Positions 52,667-53,370 of a stretch of 53,370 bases of DNA are shown piece by piece (position 1 is the stretch's first letter; the number at the start of each line of letters is the position of its first letter). The position numbers and the translations under genes were made by a program. Location: positions 1-53,370 of the forward strand of contig JACUUX010000015.1 of NCBI GenBank assembly GCA_014859105.1. Reading direction: 5' to 3'. The DNA is from Nitrospirota bacterium (lineage in GTDB: Bacteria; Nitrospirota; Thermodesulfovibrionia; Thermodesulfovibrionales; SM23-35). The notes beneath the pieces are model-generated. The model was not told the DNA's origin. It did not search any database and was given only the letters and a program-made list of their open reading frames with translations.

Positions 52667-52716
52667 CGAAATTTTTTAAATATTTTGTTAATTATTTAAA
52701 AATTATTAAAAATTCG
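52667..52716. promoter_or_regulatory. AT-rich inverted repeat in front of the XRE-S24 gene
   Basis: CGAAATTTTTTAA at the left and TTAAAAATTCG at the right form an imperfect inverted repeat across the leader, ending 2 bp before the ATG. It is a reasonable candidate for an autoregulatory operator. Confidence 0.35.
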
Positions 52717-52718
52717 TT

Positions 52719-53333
52719 ATGAAAATGACTTTTGGCGAAGAACTGAGAAAACTGATGAAATCGAGGGGCATAAAAGCTATAACACTTGCTCAAAGAATGA
52801 ACGTTAACTGTGCTTACATCAGTCAGCTTATTGCCGGCATAAGAAAACCCGGAAGAGAAACGCTTCTAAAACTTTCAAAAGCATTAGAAGTACCACTGGA
52901 GACTCTTTTGCTAATAGAAACAGATATTGTCAATAAAATGTTTGCTTCAAGAAGGATCCCGGTTCTGGATGAGTCTCAAATTATGGCATGGGGCAATTTT
53001 ATGGATCCGGATTACCCCATACTGGCTGCAAATAAATTCGAATATGTTACTACGGATGATCCCAATGCTTTTTATATAGCATGTAAAGGTTTTCTACAAT
53101 GTTATGGGGTTGATTCATGTGATTTGATATTGATAGAGCCGAATAAGCAGGTCGCCAGTGGTGATACAATATTCGTATCCTCACCGGGTGGATTATCAAT
53201 TAAGAAGATATTGATCAAAGAGGATATAGTAATTCTAACGGAAGATAAAAAAGAACCTGTTGTTCTAACTAAAGAAAATATCAGGGAAGGCTGGATATTT
53301 TACAGAGTCAGTCAGTGCATTAAGAAGTTTTAA
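52719..53333 (+). CDS. XRE-family regulator with degenerate S24 (LexA/CI-like) domain
   Basis: A 204-residue DNA-binding protein. The N-terminal helix-turn-helix (FGEELRKLMKSRGIKAITLAQRMNVNCAYISQLIAGIRKPGRETLLKLSKAL) is a standard XRE fold. The C-terminal half (about 95-195) has the shape of the S24 peptidase domain, with SGDTIFVSSPGG and a lysine in LSIKKIL. The catalytic serine motif GDSM is replaced by ACKGFLQCYG, so self-cleavage is unlikely. It may sense through another signal or act as a constant repressor. No prophage genes are next to it. No Shine-Dalgarno before the ATG. Confidence 0.8.
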   Translation: MKMTFGEELRKLMKSRGIKAITLAQRMNVNCAYISQLIAGIRKPGRETLLKLSKALEVPLETLLLIETDIVNKMFASRRIPVLDESQIMAWGNFMDPDYPILAANKFEYVTTDDPNAFYIACKGFLQCYGVDSCDLILIEPNKQVASGDTIFVSSPGGLSIKKILIKEDIVILTEDKKEPVVLTKENIREGWIFYRVSQCIKKF

Positions 53334-53370
53334 ATTCGTCCAATCGTATTTCTTAAAAAATCTTATTAGT

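Overview
This 53 kb window looks like chromosome from a Gram-negative bacterium of roughly 40% GC, most plausibly an uncultured Nitrospirota (Thermodesulfovibrionia-like) lineage. That assignment is an inference. It rests on the full dcw cluster with a meso-diaminopimelate-type MurE, a SufC plus single SufB/SufD-like pair, a DsrC-like protein, an Aquifex-type DHH-CBS-nucleotidyltransferase protein, and G/C-tract palindromes translated as PPxxKGG inside housekeeping genes. No rRNA, tRNA, CRISPR array or intact mobile element was seen.

Layout. 0.06-2.7 kb: a CPBP membrane protease (-), chorismate synthase aroC (+) and an SspB-like ClpXP adaptor (-). 2.7-21.8 kb: one long minus-strand dcw cluster in the order mraZ-rsmH-ftsL-ftsI-murE-murF-mraY-(PBP5-type carboxypeptidase)-murD-ftsW-murG-murC-murB-ddl-ftsQ-ftsA-ftsZ. 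It is read from a near-consensus promoter followed by three 10-bp MraZ-type boxes. 22-28.7 kb: HU, a thiamine-binding-type protein, a tRNA nucleotidyltransferase fusion, a GAF-GGDEF protein and PolX. 28.8-30.7 kb: a poorly coding accessory patch with two small domain-of-unknown-function genes, a HEPN-like fragment and an IS256-type transposase relic. 30.7-36.8 kb: speD, pgk-gapA, a DUF1015 gene and sufBC. 37-43 kb: rho, a thioesterase, mnmG-rsmG, pyrE, an unknown gene and a HAD phosphatase. 43.1-46.4 kb: a 905-residue acyl-activating/ACP/PlsC fusion and cobO. 46.4-49.2 kb: a divergent control region with paired palindromic sites, then sod, a cysteine-less DsrC-like gene, a DJ-1/PfpI gene and a truncated YyaL-like gene. 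49.3-53.3 kb: a glycine-zipper lipoprotein, DUF167, serS, dgt and an XRE-S24-like regulator.

How the genes work together. The dcw genes make UDP-MurNAc-pentapeptide (murC, D, E, F, ddl, murB), lipid I and II (mraY, murG), and the divisome that polymerises it (ftsI, W, L, Q, A, Z). Most junctions overlap by 4-23 bp or lie a few bases apart, so translation is probably coupled. The sod region looks like a small oxidative or thiol-stress unit.

The most distinctive sequence signal is repeat-driven remodelling of essential genes. Two dispersed repeat types, a heptanucleotide array and a C/G-tract palindrome, sit in frame inside aroC, ddl, the carboxypeptidase gene, murD, murE and the acyltransferase fusion, mostly at linkers or termini. 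Other points worth checking are the paired palindromes in the cobO/sod region, an A7 slip site at the end of the carboxypeptidase gene, a possible AUA start for rsmH, a possible 5'/3' UTR pairing in HU, and a structured element after aroC.
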